NCBI RefSeq assembly: GCF_963422335.1
Contig: NZ_OY729424.1
Span: forward strand, 5,394,001 to 5,458,000
Origin: an uncultured Roseateles sp.
Lineage (GTDB): Bacteria > Pseudomonadota > Gammaproteobacteria > Burkholderiales > Burkholderiaceae_C
Reading direction: 5' to 3'
Length of the DNA stretch: 64,000 bases
Below the pieces are notes generated by a model, which was not told the origin of the DNA, did not search any database, and saw nothing but the letters and a program-made list of their open reading frames with translations. Made by a program: the position numbers and the translations under genes. Shown piece after piece: positions 24,681-33,052 of the stretch. Each line of letters opens with the position of its first letter. The stretch's first letter is position 1.

Positions 24681-26020
24681 GTGGGCAATGTCTCGCTGGT
24701 GGTCAGAGCCCAGATGCGCTTCAGGAGCGCGCGGGCATCGGTGTTGCCGATCACGGGTGCGGCCAGCTCAATCAGCTTGCCTTCCAGGTCGGCATCGGAC
24801 AGGGGCAGCTCGGGGTCGCCCTTGCGGTCGGGTTGCCAGTGGGTCAGCACGCGGCCGTCGCGCAAGGTGATGGTCACGCGTGCCGCGCGACGGCCCGGGA
24901 AGCCGGCATCCACCTCGGGGTCGAGTGCCTTGGTGATGCGCTGCATCAGCGAGCGCGTGGCCGGGTCGCTCAGGCGCTCGGGCTCGTAGGCCGACAGGCG
25001 CACGCTGCCGTGCACCAGCGCGCTGGCCACCATGTAGTGCAGGCTGAAACGCGCCTGGTCAACCGTCTGCGGGTCGACGTGCGGCGCAATGTCCAGCGTG
25101 GGTTGGTACACGCCCAGCTGCACGGCTTGGATGTCGGCGTGGTTGAAGCCGTGCCGCTGCTGCAGGGCCAGCGCGCCGTCGATGGCCGCGAAGGCATGGC
25201 CGCAGCCGACGTGGTTCTTGAAGGTCAACCGCGTGATGTGCCAGTCGCTGCCCAGCGTGGCGCCGACCTGCGACCAGTCGGGGCCGTCGCTCATGGCCTG
25301 GCCGAGGCCGGATGCGCCTTCCAGCACGTCCAGCGAACTGCGCATGCCACGCGCTGCCAGTTGCGCGGCCAGCACGCCGGCTTCTGCCGCACGACCGGCA
25401 TGCAGCGGCTTGGACATAGACTCGGACCGAAAGGCCTGCTGCAGGCCGGCGGTGAAGGTCGCGGCCAGGGCCAGGGCCTGTGCGTAGGCCTCTTCGTCCA
25501 GGCGCAGCAGGCTGCCCGCTGCGGCTGCGGCGCCGAAGCTGCCCATGGTCCCGGTGTTGTGCCAGAACTTGTAGTGCGGCCGGCCCATCACCACGCCGAT
25601 TCGGGTTGAGACTTCGTAGCCCAGCACCACGGCGCGAAGGAAGTCGGCGCCGCTGGCTTTCGTGGCCTGGGCTGCCGCCAGCGCGGCTGCGATCGTGGCG
25701 GCGCCCGGGTGGTACATCGCGTCGCGGAAGCTGTCGTCCACCTCGGCGGCATGCGCGGCCGTGCCGTTGATCAGGGCCGCGGCGCGCATCGTGGCCGCGC
25801 GGCCCAGGGCCAGGCGCGCGTCGCCACGGTCAAGGTCTTCGGCCATCGTGGCTTCCAGCACCTGAACCGCAGGCAGGGCCAGGCCCGGGTAGACAGAGGC
25901 ATACCAGTCGATGACAGCGCGGCGCGCGTGGTGCAGCACTTCAGGTTGCAGTTCGCGCTGCGCGACCTGGTGCGCGAAGCGGGCGAAGACTTGTGTGGCC
26001 AGCATGTCAGGCTTTCGCAT
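24677..26020 (-). CDS. MmgE/PrpD family protein
   Basis: This 447-residue protein has the MmgE/PrpD fold (2-methylcitrate or cis-aconitate-type dehydratases and decarboxylases). Visible family blocks are INGTAAHAAEVDD, GYEVSTRIGVVMG and HNTGTMGSFGAAAAAG. ATG 26020 overlaps the end of the preceding gene; ATG 26005, just after that stop, is an alternative. No methylcitrate synthase or lyase genes are nearby, so the propionate route is unlikely. Within this operon it may hydrate or dehydrate a carboxylic intermediate. The reaction is not predictable. Confidence 0.85.
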   Translation of the reverse strand: MRKPDMLATQVFARFAHQVAQRELQPEVLHHARRAVIDWYASVYPGLALPAVQVLEATMAEDLDRGDARLALGRAATMRAAALINGTAAHAAEVDDSFRDAMYHPGAATIAAALAAAQATKASGADFLRAVVLGYEVSTRIGVVMGRPHYKFWHNTGTMGSFGAAAAAGSLLRLDEEAYAQALALAATFTAGLQQAFRSESMSKPLHAGRAAEAGVLAAQLAARGMRSSLDVLEGASGLGQAMSDGPDWSQVGATLGSDWHITRLTFKNHVGCGHAFAAIDGALALQQRHGFNHADIQAVQLGVYQPTLDIAPHVDPQTVDQARFSLHYMVASALVHGSVRLSAYEPERLSDPATRSLMQRITKALDPEVDAGFPGRRAARVTITLRDGRVLTHWQPDRKGDPELPLSDADLEGKLIELAAPVIGNTDARALLKRIWALTTSETLPT

Positions 26021-28061
26021 CAAGCAGGTGCCTGACGTCGCCGCGTACGAACCCCGATCCGTTCAAGGCGGCCAACTCTTCAAGGTCAGCCGCCAGCGCC
26101 GCAGCAGCGCGCTCGCGGGCCCAGAACACCGGCCCGCCTTCCCAGCGCGGAAAGCCGTAGCCGTTCGCCAGTACCACATCTACGTCGGTGGCCCGTTCGG
26201 CCACGCCTTCGGCCAGCAGCAGCGCGGCTTCGTTGACCAGGGTCAGCATCACGCGATGCTGGATCTCCGCATAGCCCAGTTCACGCGGCACGATGCCCTT
26301 GTCGCCGCGCGCCTTGGCGATCAACGCGGACACTGCCGGGTCCACCTGCGGGCGCGACACGCCTTCGGCATAACGGTAATAGCCGGCGCCCGTCTTGCGC
26401 CCCAGCCGGCCCGCTTCGCACAGGCGGTCTGCGATGTGCACGTAGCGCTGCGCCGGATCTCTTGTGGCGGCCTGCGCCTGGCGCATGCGCCAGGCGATGT
26501 CGAGGCCCGACAGGTCCGCCACGGCGAAGGGGCCCATGGCAAAGCCGAACGCCTCCAGCGCCGCGTCCACCTGTTCGGGCGACGCACCTTCTTCGACCAT
26601 GAACTCGCACTGGCGGCGGTAGGCGGCATACAGGCGGTTGCCGACAAAGCCAAAGGCATTGCCGGTCAGCACCGGCAGCTTCTTCAGCTTGCGGCCCACG
26701 GCCAGACCGGAGGCCAGGGCATCAGGTGCCGAGACCTTGCCGCGCACGACCTCCAACAGCCTCATCACGTTGGCAGGGCTGAAGAAGTGCAGGCCGATGA
26801 CGTCCTGGGGGCGCGAAGTTGCGGACGCGATGGAATCGAGGTCGAGGTACGACGTGTTCGAAGCGAGCACGGCGCCGGGCCTGGCCAGCGCATCGATGCG
26901 CTGGAAGACCTGCTGCTTGACCCCCAGTTCCTCGAACACAGCCTCAATGACCAGGTCGGCCTCGGCGATGCGCGGCCAGTCCAGGCTGGCGCTCAAGCGG
27001 GCTTCGCAGGCCGCCGCCTCCGCCGCCTTGGCCTTCCCGCCCTTGACGCGGCTGGCGTAGTGCTCGTGGATGCGGTTCGCGCCGCGTTCCAGCGCACCCG
27101 CTTCCTGCTCCAGCAACAAGACCTCGTAGCCCGCATCCAGCGCGGCGATTGCGATGCCGGATCCCATGGTGCCGGCGCCGATGACGGCGATGCGCCGGAT
27201 CTCGCGCGGCCTTGCTTCGCCCAGCGACGGGTGCTTGGTGCTGTCCCGTTCGGCAAAGAACTGGTGGCGGAGTGCGAAGGCTTCGCGCGATACGCGCAGG
27301 CGCTGGAAGACGTCACGCTCGTCGGCCAGGCCCTCGTCGATGCCGAGCGTGGCTGTGGCCACAATGGCGTCGATTGCGGCTTGCACCTGCGGCCGGCGCT
27401 TGCCGGCCTTCATCGCGGCGGCCGAGGCCTCGGCAATGGCGCCGGCTTCGGCCGGGGGCACCGTGCGGTCGCGCAGGCGGTTCTTTCGACCGGCCAACTG
27501 GCGTGCATGGGCCACGGCCGCCGCTCGCAAATCACCCTCCGTTTCGGCGTCGATCAGGCCCGCGGCAAGGGCAGCGGCGCTTTCGACACGCTCGCCGCTG
27601 CAGATCATGCCGATGGCGCGGGGAATGCCGACGATCCGGGGCAGGCGTTGCGTGCCGCCCGCGCCGGGGATGATGCCCAGCGTCACTTCCGGCAATCCCA
27701 CCAGCGTGCCCGGTGCCGCGACGCGAGCGTCACAACCCAGGGCCAGCTCGAAGCCGCCACCGAGTGCTGCGCCGTGCAGTGCCGCCACCACGGGCTTGCC
27801 ACAGTCTTCGATGGCACGGATCACCGTGGGCAGCTGCGGCTCGGCCAGGGGCTGGCCGAATTCGCGCAGATCGGATCCCGCGATAAAGGTGTTGCCGGCA
27901 CCGATCAGCACCGCGCCGCGCAGGTTTTCGTCGGACTCGACGGCTGCAATGGCGGCCATCAGGCCCTCACGCACAGCGGCCGAGCCGGCGTTGATGGGCG
28001 GGTTGTCGATAACGATGACGGCGATGTCGCCGTCGCGCTCGAGATGCACCGGGTTGCTCAT
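26007..28061 (-). CDS. Bifunctional enoyl-CoA hydratase / 3-hydroxyacyl-CoA dehydrogenase
   Basis: This 684-residue FadB/FadJ-like protein has an N-terminal crotonase domain (about 1-190) with both catalytic glutamates, Glu105 (GGGFELALGCD) and Glu125 (LPEVTLGIIPGAGGTQ). An NAD-binding Rossmann domain begins near 290 with IAVIGAGTMGSGIA, followed by two C-terminal 3-hydroxyacyl-CoA dehydrogenase domains (NRLYAAYRRQCEFMVEEGA; GYGFPRWEGGP). It hydrates a 2-enoyl-CoA and oxidises the 3-hydroxy product, giving the substrate for the thiolase in the same operon. It overlaps the hydrolase gene by 4 bp. Confidence 0.92.
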   Translation of the reverse strand: MSNPVHLERDGDIAVIVIDNPPINAGSAAVREGLMAAIAAVESDENLRGAVLIGAGNTFIAGSDLREFGQPLAEPQLPTVIRAIEDCGKPVVAALHGAALGGGFELALGCDARVAAPGTLVGLPEVTLGIIPGAGGTQRLPRIVGIPRAIGMICSGERVESAAALAAGLIDAETEGDLRAAAVAHARQLAGRKNRLRDRTVPPAEAGAIAEASAAAMKAGKRRPQVQAAIDAIVATATLGIDEGLADERDVFQRLRVSREAFALRHQFFAERDSTKHPSLGEARPREIRRIAVIGAGTMGSGIAIAALDAGYEVLLLEQEAGALERGANRIHEHYASRVKGGKAKAAEAAACEARLSASLDWPRIAEADLVIEAVFEELGVKQQVFQRIDALARPGAVLASNTSYLDLDSIASATSRPQDVIGLHFFSPANVMRLLEVVRGKVSAPDALASGLAVGRKLKKLPVLTGNAFGFVGNRLYAAYRRQCEFMVEEGASPEQVDAALEAFGFAMGPFAVADLSGLDIAWRMRQAQAATRDPAQRYVHIADRLCEAGRLGRKTGAGYYRYAEGVSRPQVDPAVSALIAKARGDKGIVPRELGYAEIQHRVMLTLVNEAALLLAEGVAERATDVDVVLANGYGFPRWEGGPVFWARERAAAALAADLEELAALNGSGFVRGDVRHLLDAKA

Positions 28062-28924
28062 AGGGTTTCCTTGGGAGTGGACTCACTCAGCCATGCGAGC
28101 ACCAGCGCGTTGATTTCGTCGGCTTGCTCGTACTGAATCCAGTGGCCGGCGCCCGGAACCACCAGCACCTTGCCGTGTTCGCGGCTCTCGCCGAGGGACA
28201 GTGCCGCCTGCTCGGGGACTGCGGTCACATCGTGTTCGCCCCATGCCAGCAGCAACGCACCCCGATGCCTGTCGATCGCGTCGGCCAGCCCGCCTGAGCG
28301 CGAGATGGACTTGCTCCGAAACCGCGTTTTGAGACAGGCCTCGGTGTGGATGTGCAAGGCCAGCGCGTCGATTGCACCGGGGTCGCTCAGCATGTGCATG
28401 GCCAGGTTGTGGCGCATCACATCGGCCAGGGCGTCGGCGTCGTGCACGTCGGCAGCCTCGCGCCAGGAACGGAGTTCGCCGCGCGGCCGCCGCGCGCCGC
28501 CATGTCCACCCGGGCCCAGCAGCCCCAGTTGCGTCACCGAGCCCCGGCGCGCGGCGAGATTCGCCGCGACCAGCCCACCAAACGAAAATCCCACCAGCGC
28601 TATCGGCGTGGTGCGGCCGATCAGGGCATCGAGGGTGGACATCGTCGCGTCGACCAGCGAGGCGAGCGTGGGCACGAGGGGCACATCCGAATCGCCATAG
28701 CCCGGCAGGTCGGGCACCCAGACCGCGTAGCGCCCAGACCAGGCTCGGATGTTGCGCACCCAATGCAGCCAGGATCCGTGGCCACCATGCAGCAACACCA
28801 GCGGTGGCCCTTCGCCGAAGCGTCGCCAGGTGACATGGCCGCCCTCGAACGCCACGTCGTGCCGGTGCGCCGCACCGTCCAGCTCGGCGACAAAGGGGTG
28901 TTTGAGAGGGGCAGCGGGCGACAT
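28058..28924 (-). CDS. Alpha/beta-fold hydrolase
   Basis: This 288-residue alpha/beta hydrolase starts at ATG 28924. It has the oxyanion block LVLLHGGHGSWLHW, the nucleophile Ser114 in GFSFGG, an Asp near WGEHDVTAVPE and His in GAGHWIQYEQ. It resembles C-C bond hydrolases of meta-cleavage routes (MhpC/BphD group) and also generic esterases. Eleven bases separate it from the CoA-synthetase gene and it overlaps the next gene, so it belongs to the IclR operon. It may cleave a ring-opened product or a thioester. Specificity is unknown. Confidence 0.85.
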   Translation of the reverse strand: MSPAAPLKHPFVAELDGAAHRHDVAFEGGHVTWRRFGEGPPLVLLHGGHGSWLHWVRNIRAWSGRYAVWVPDLPGYGDSDVPLVPTLASLVDATMSTLDALIGRTTPIALVGFSFGGLVAANLAARRGSVTQLGLLGPGGHGGARRPRGELRSWREAADVHDADALADVMRHNLAMHMLSDPGAIDALALHIHTEACLKTRFRSKSISRSGGLADAIDRHRGALLLAWGEHDVTAVPEQAALSLGESREHGKVLVVPGAGHWIQYEQADEINALVLAWLSESTPKETL

Positions 28925-28935
28925 TGCGCAGGGCC

Positions 28936-31032
28936 TCAAGCCAGCACGACCACGCCATCGGCGGCGCGCACGCCCTGCCCTTGCGGCAGCACGAACACCG
29001 GGTTGATCTCGGCTTCGACCAGGCGTTCACCCAGCTGCGCGGCCATGCGCGAGAAGGCCACGATGGCGTCGACCAGCGCATTGACATCGGCCTTGGGTCG
29101 ACCCCGGAAGCCGTCCAGCAGCGGCCAGGTCTTCAGGTCCTGGGCCATGCTCAGGGCCTCGGCGCGGCTCAGGCCACGAAGCCCCTGTGCGTCGGCTGGC
29201 AGCAGACGCAGGGTCGTGTCCTTGAACAGTTCTGCCGTGATGCCACCCATGCCCAGCAGGATGGCGGTGCCCAGCGGGTCACGGTGCATGCCCAGGATGA
29301 GCTCGGTACCGCCGCCAACCATCTCCTGCACCAGGTAACGCTGCGGGCGAACACCGGCCCTGGCTTCGACCTCGGCGGCCATCTGGGTCAGTCGCGCGCC
29401 CACGGTCTCGGCACTCAGGCCCACGGCCACGCCGCCGACATCGCTCTTGTGCGTGATCTGCGACGACAGGATCTTCAGTACGACGCGCCCACCCATCTTG
29501 CGCGCAGCCGCCTCGGCTTCGGTCGAGGTGCTGACGATGACCTCGGCGGCGCAGGGCACGCCGAAACGAGCGAAGAGCTGCTTGGCCTGGGCTTCGTCCA
29601 GCGAGCCCGATGCAAGGTCATCCACCGCCACGACGGCAGCTGCGGCCGGCGCCTCCTCCGGGGCGACGAAGTTGCTGGCCGCCAGCAGGGCGCCCAGGGC
29701 TGCGGTGCAACTCTCGGCGGCCGCAAAAGAGGGCACACCGCGTTGCGTCAGCAGCGCACCCACTTCGGGCGCATGCGGGCTGATATAGGCCAGCACCGGT
29801 TTGTCGGTCAGCGGCAGACAGTCCTGGATGGCACCCGCCATCAGCTCAGGCTGGGCCAGACTGGACGAGCCGACGATGATGGTCAATGCGTCGTAGCTGG
29901 GGCTGGCCAGCAGCGCGGTGATGGCGCCGCGCAGCAGGTCGGGACGCAGGCCGGCCAGCGTCACGTCGATGGGGTTGCGGTCCAGCACGGCCTCGCTGCC
30001 GGTCTGCAGGGCGCGCAGCGCCTCGGCCGTGGCGGCGTCCGGTGCCGGCGTGTCGAAGCCGTGCAGGCCCAGGTCGTCGCTGACCAGCGTGCCGGCGCCA
30101 CCGGTGGAGGTGAGGATGGCCACGCGGTTGCCGCGAAGCCTGCGGCCGGTTGCCAGCGCGACAGGGATGTCCAGCAAGTCGCTGAAGCTCTGCGCCCGGA
30201 TCACGCCGGTCTGGCGGAAGAGTGCGTCGTACATGCGGTCGGCACCGGCCATCGCGCCGGTGTGCGACACCGCGGCGGCGGCACCTGCCTCCGAGCGGCC
30301 GATCTTGAAGGCGACGACAGGTTTGCCGGCGCGCGCAGCCTTCAGGGCCGCGGCGCGGAACTTCTGCGGGTTGCGCACCGTTTCGACGTAGAGCGCGATG
30401 ACCTTGGTGGCTTCGTCGTCGGCCAGGTGGTCGATGAAGTCGGCCAGTTCCAGGTCGACCTCGTTGCTGGTCGAGATCAGCTTGGACAGGCCGATGCCGC
30501 GTGCCGCTGCACGCGACAGCAGCGAGCCCAGGATGCCGCCGCTCTGCGACACGACGCCGATGCCGCCGACGGGGAAGTGATCCATCTCAAGCGCACCGGT
30601 GGCCGACAACACGATCTTGTCGGTGAGGTTCACCAGGCCGATGGTGTTCGGACCCAGGATGCGCATCGAGCCCGCCGCTTCGATCAGCTGGCGCTGGCGG
30701 CGCGCACCGTCTTCGCCGGTCTCGGTATAGCCGCTGGCCAGCACGATGGCGGCAGCGGTGCCACGGGCTGCCAGATCGCGCACCGCAAGGTGGGCACGCT
30801 CGGCGCCGAGCAGCACGATGGCCACGTCTGGCACCACGGGCAGCGCAGCGATGTCGGCGTAGCACGGCAGATCGCCGATGCGGTCCGTCTTGGGGTTCAC
30901 CGGCAGGATCTGGCCGGCGTACCCGTGCTTCTGCAGATAGGCCACAGGACGGCCGGCGGTCTTGGTCGGATCGGCCGAGGCGCCGATGATGGCAACGCTG
31001 CGCGGCTGCAGCAGACGAGAGATGGCGTCCAT
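28936..31032 (-). CDS. NDP-forming acyl-CoA synthetase (acetate-CoA ligase family)
   Basis: This 698-residue protein starts at ATG 31032 after AAGGAGTGAG. Its parts are a CoA-binding domain (about 1-130: RSVAIIGASADPTKTAGRP), succinyl-CoA-ligase-like domains with the phosphohistidine loop His257 (VSHTGAMAGAD), and an ATP-grasp domain in the C-terminal third (VVLKILSSQITHKSDVGGV). It is a fused alpha-beta form. These enzymes couple acyl-CoA formation to NDP-forming ATP or GTP hydrolysis. In this operon it is the likely activation step for the imported acid. Confidence 0.9.
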   Translation of the reverse strand: MDAISRLLQPRSVAIIGASADPTKTAGRPVAYLQKHGYAGQILPVNPKTDRIGDLPCYADIAALPVVPDVAIVLLGAERAHLAVRDLAARGTAAAIVLASGYTETGEDGARRQRQLIEAAGSMRILGPNTIGLVNLTDKIVLSATGALEMDHFPVGGIGVVSQSGGILGSLLSRAAARGIGLSKLISTSNEVDLELADFIDHLADDEATKVIALYVETVRNPQKFRAAALKAARAGKPVVAFKIGRSEAGAAAAVSHTGAMAGADRMYDALFRQTGVIRAQSFSDLLDIPVALATGRRLRGNRVAILTSTGGAGTLVSDDLGLHGFDTPAPDAATAEALRALQTGSEAVLDRNPIDVTLAGLRPDLLRGAITALLASPSYDALTIIVGSSSLAQPELMAGAIQDCLPLTDKPVLAYISPHAPEVGALLTQRGVPSFAAAESCTAALGALLAASNFVAPEEAPAAAAVVAVDDLASGSLDEAQAKQLFARFGVPCAAEVIVSTSTEAEAAARKMGGRVVLKILSSQITHKSDVGGVAVGLSAETVGARLTQMAAEVEARAGVRPQRYLVQEMVGGGTELILGMHRDPLGTAILLGMGGITAELFKDTTLRLLPADAQGLRGLSRAEALSMAQDLKTWPLLDGFRGRPKADVNALVDAIVAFSRMAAQLGERLVEAEINPVFVLPQGQGVRAADGVVVLA

Positions 31033-31037
31033 GGCCC

Positions 31038-31835
31038 TCACTCCTTTGCCGCGGGGGCGGACTTGGCCAGGAAGGCCGTCACCGACTCGCGGTGCTCGGT
31101 GCTGGTGTAGCAAATGCCCTGGGCCTGGCTGCCCTGCGCGAACACGTCGTGCGAAGACAACTCGAAGCTCTGGTTCAGGATGGTCTTGGTCAGCGCCAGC
31201 GCCGTGGACGAGCCCCTGCCGAGTTCCGCCGCCCAGGCCTGGGCGTCTGCCAGCAGCGTGTCACCCGAGGTCTTGCGGTCGACAATCCCCAGCCTCACGG
31301 CTTCGTCTACTTCGACCTTGCGGCCGGTGAAGATCAGCTCCTTGGCCTTGGCCAGTCCCACACGGCGCGGCAGGAAGTACATGCCGCCACCGTCGGGGAC
31401 GATCCCGCGGTTGATGTAGGACCAGGTGAAGCTGGCCCACTCGCTGGCGATGATGAAATCGCAGGCCAGTGCGGTATCTGCACCCAGACCCGAGGCTGCA
31501 CCATTGACCGCCGCGATCACCGGCTTGGGCATGGTGTGCAGCAGGGCCTGCGTGTGGTGCACACGCTGCTGCCGGTGCCAGCCGTTGAAGCCCACCTCGC
31601 CGGCCGGTGCGTTCATGCGCTTTTCCATGCCGCTGATGTCGCCGCCGGCGCAGAAGCCCTTGCCGGCACCGGTCAGCACCAGGGCCTTGATGGCCTTGTC
31701 TGCAGCAACCCTCTCCAGCGCATCGATGAACTCGCTGCGCATCGCGTCGCTCATCGCGTTGCGCTTGTCGGGGCGATTCAGGGTGATGGTGGCGATCGCG
31801 GACTCGACCTTCAGGTCGATGAAATTGAAACTCAT
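31038..31835 (-). CDS. Crotonase-family protein with unusual active site
   Basis: This 265-residue enoyl-CoA hydratase/isomerase-fold protein starts at ATG 31835; GGAGA precedes it. The oxyanion region FCAGGDISGME and the NGAASGLGAD block are present. By alignment, the first hydratase glutamate is Asp120 and the second position is Tyr140, while Asp148 lies in VPDGGG. That pattern resembles isomerase-like or ring-processing crotonases (PaaG- or MenB-like) more than a hydratase. The operon already has a hydratase in the FadJ-like protein, which supports a different reaction here. Confidence 0.85.
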   Translation of the reverse strand: MSFNFIDLKVESAIATITLNRPDKRNAMSDAMRSEFIDALERVAADKAIKALVLTGAGKGFCAGGDISGMEKRMNAPAGEVGFNGWHRQQRVHHTQALLHTMPKPVIAAVNGAASGLGADTALACDFIIASEWASFTWSYINRGIVPDGGGMYFLPRRVGLAKAKELIFTGRKVEVDEAVRLGIVDRKTSGDTLLADAQAWAAELGRGSSTALALTKTILNQSFELSSHDVFAQGSQAQGICYTSTEHRESVTAFLAKSAPAAKE

Positions 31836-31882
31836 GGCGGTGTTCTCCGAGTCGGGTGTAGCAAGCCGGCTTGTTGTGAAAA

Positions 31883-32860
31883 TCAATCGGTCTTGATGTT
31901 GTTTTCCTTGACGATCTTTCTCCATCGAGCCTCTTCGCCCTTCACGTAGCGATCGAGCTCGGCCGGGTCGCTGGCGACGATCGACAGTCCTTCCTGCTCG
32001 ATCTTCCTGGCAAAGTCAGGGGCAGCAGCGGCCTTCTTTGCGGCTGCGGAGAGCTTGGCGACAACATCGGCCGGAGTGCCTGCCGGGGCGTACAGCCCGT
32101 ACCAGCTCTCCACCTGGTAACCCGGGATGTCCTGGCTGATGGATACCACGCCCTTCAAGGCTGCCGAGGGGCTCGCGGACGTGACGCCGATGGCCCTGAG
32201 CTTGCCGCTGTCGACGAAGGTCGCGACGGCGGCCGCGGTGCCGAAGATCATGTCGACCTGGCCCCCAAGCAGGTCGGTGATGGCCGGGCCTGCGCCGCGG
32301 TACGGAACGTGGGTCATCTCGACCTTGGTCAGATTGGTGAACATCTCACCCGCCAGGTGCGCCGACGTGCCGTTGCCCTGAGAGGCATAGGTCAGCCTGC
32401 CAGGCTTTGCCCTGGCCGCCGCGACGACATCCTTGGCCGACCTGAAGGGGCTGTCGGCCCGCACGACCAGGACGTTCGGCCCCTTGGCAATCAGAGAGAT
32501 CGGTGCGAAGGCCTTGTCGGTGACAAACGGCAGCTTCGGCATCAGGCTCGGGTTGACGGCGTGGGCGAAGGTCGCGATGACGATGCTGTAGCCGTCAGCC
32601 GGGCTCTTGGCGACGTTGTCCGTGCCGACGATGGTTCCTGCACCGGGCTTGTTGTCGATGATGACCTGTTGACCCAGTTCCCTGCCCATGCCGACAGCGA
32701 GCGTGCGGGCAATCAGGTCGGTGCCGCCACCCGGGGCGAAAGGTACAACGAGGCGGATCGGTTTGTCGGGATAGGCAGCGACAGCGTGGGTCGAGGCGAG
32801 CGCCGCTGCGGCACAGACGAAGGCGGCGAGCCGCCGCAAAACGATGTTGCGTGCAATCAC
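31883..32860 (-). CDS. Bug-family receptor, first gene of the IclR operon
   Basis: This 325-residue solute-binding protein has a GTG start at 32860 with AGGAGA upstream; a longer frame to 33346 runs into the regulatory region and the IclR gene. It has a signal peptide cleaved near HAVAA, then AYPDKPIRLVVPFAPGGGTD and NKPGAGTIVGTDNVAKSPADG. It leads the catabolic operon and probably binds the acid that the operon degrades. No permease gene is present. It is 47 bases from the crotonase gene. Confidence 0.9.
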   Translation of the reverse strand: MIARNIVLRRLAAFVCAAAALASTHAVAAYPDKPIRLVVPFAPGGGTDLIARTLAVGMGRELGQQVIIDNKPGAGTIVGTDNVAKSPADGYSIVIATFAHAVNPSLMPKLPFVTDKAFAPISLIAKGPNVLVVRADSPFRSAKDVVAAARAKPGRLTYASQGNGTSAHLAGEMFTNLTKVEMTHVPYRGAGPAITDLLGGQVDMIFGTAAAVATFVDSGKLRAIGVTSASPSAALKGVVSISQDIPGYQVESWYGLYAPAGTPADVVAKLSAAAKKAAAAPDFARKIEQEGLSIVASDPAELDRYVKGEEARWRKIVKENNIKTD

Positions 32861-32973
32861 GTTGTCTCCTGATGAGTGGACCGGGCATCGGCCGGAGTGC
32901 TGGGGCACTTCGATTCGGGTGGCGTCTGCGTGATCCGAAGAGTATGTGGAAGGGACACGGATGTCTGCCTTCG

Positions 32974-32992
32974 ATTTCCATAGAATGGAAAT
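32974..32992. promoter_or_regulatory. Perfect palindrome, likely IclR operator
   Basis: ATTTCCAT-AGA-ATGGAAAT is an 8-bp perfect inverted repeat in the 192-bp gap between the divergent Bug-led operon and the IclR gene. It resembles known IclR-family sites built on GGAAA/TTTCC half-sites. It lies about 60 bases before the regulator start and 114 before the operon start. Confidence 0.65.
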
Positions 32993-33052
32993 AATCGGCG
33001 CCGCGCCCGGCGCCACATCGGTGTTCGCATGGACAGTTGCAGGGGAAAGTCG

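Noticed and set aside
25911..31110. Two long plus-strand frames (25911-28136 and 28924-31110) opposite the IclR operon
   Set aside because: Both are shadows of strongly supported minus-strand enzymes and match no family I know.
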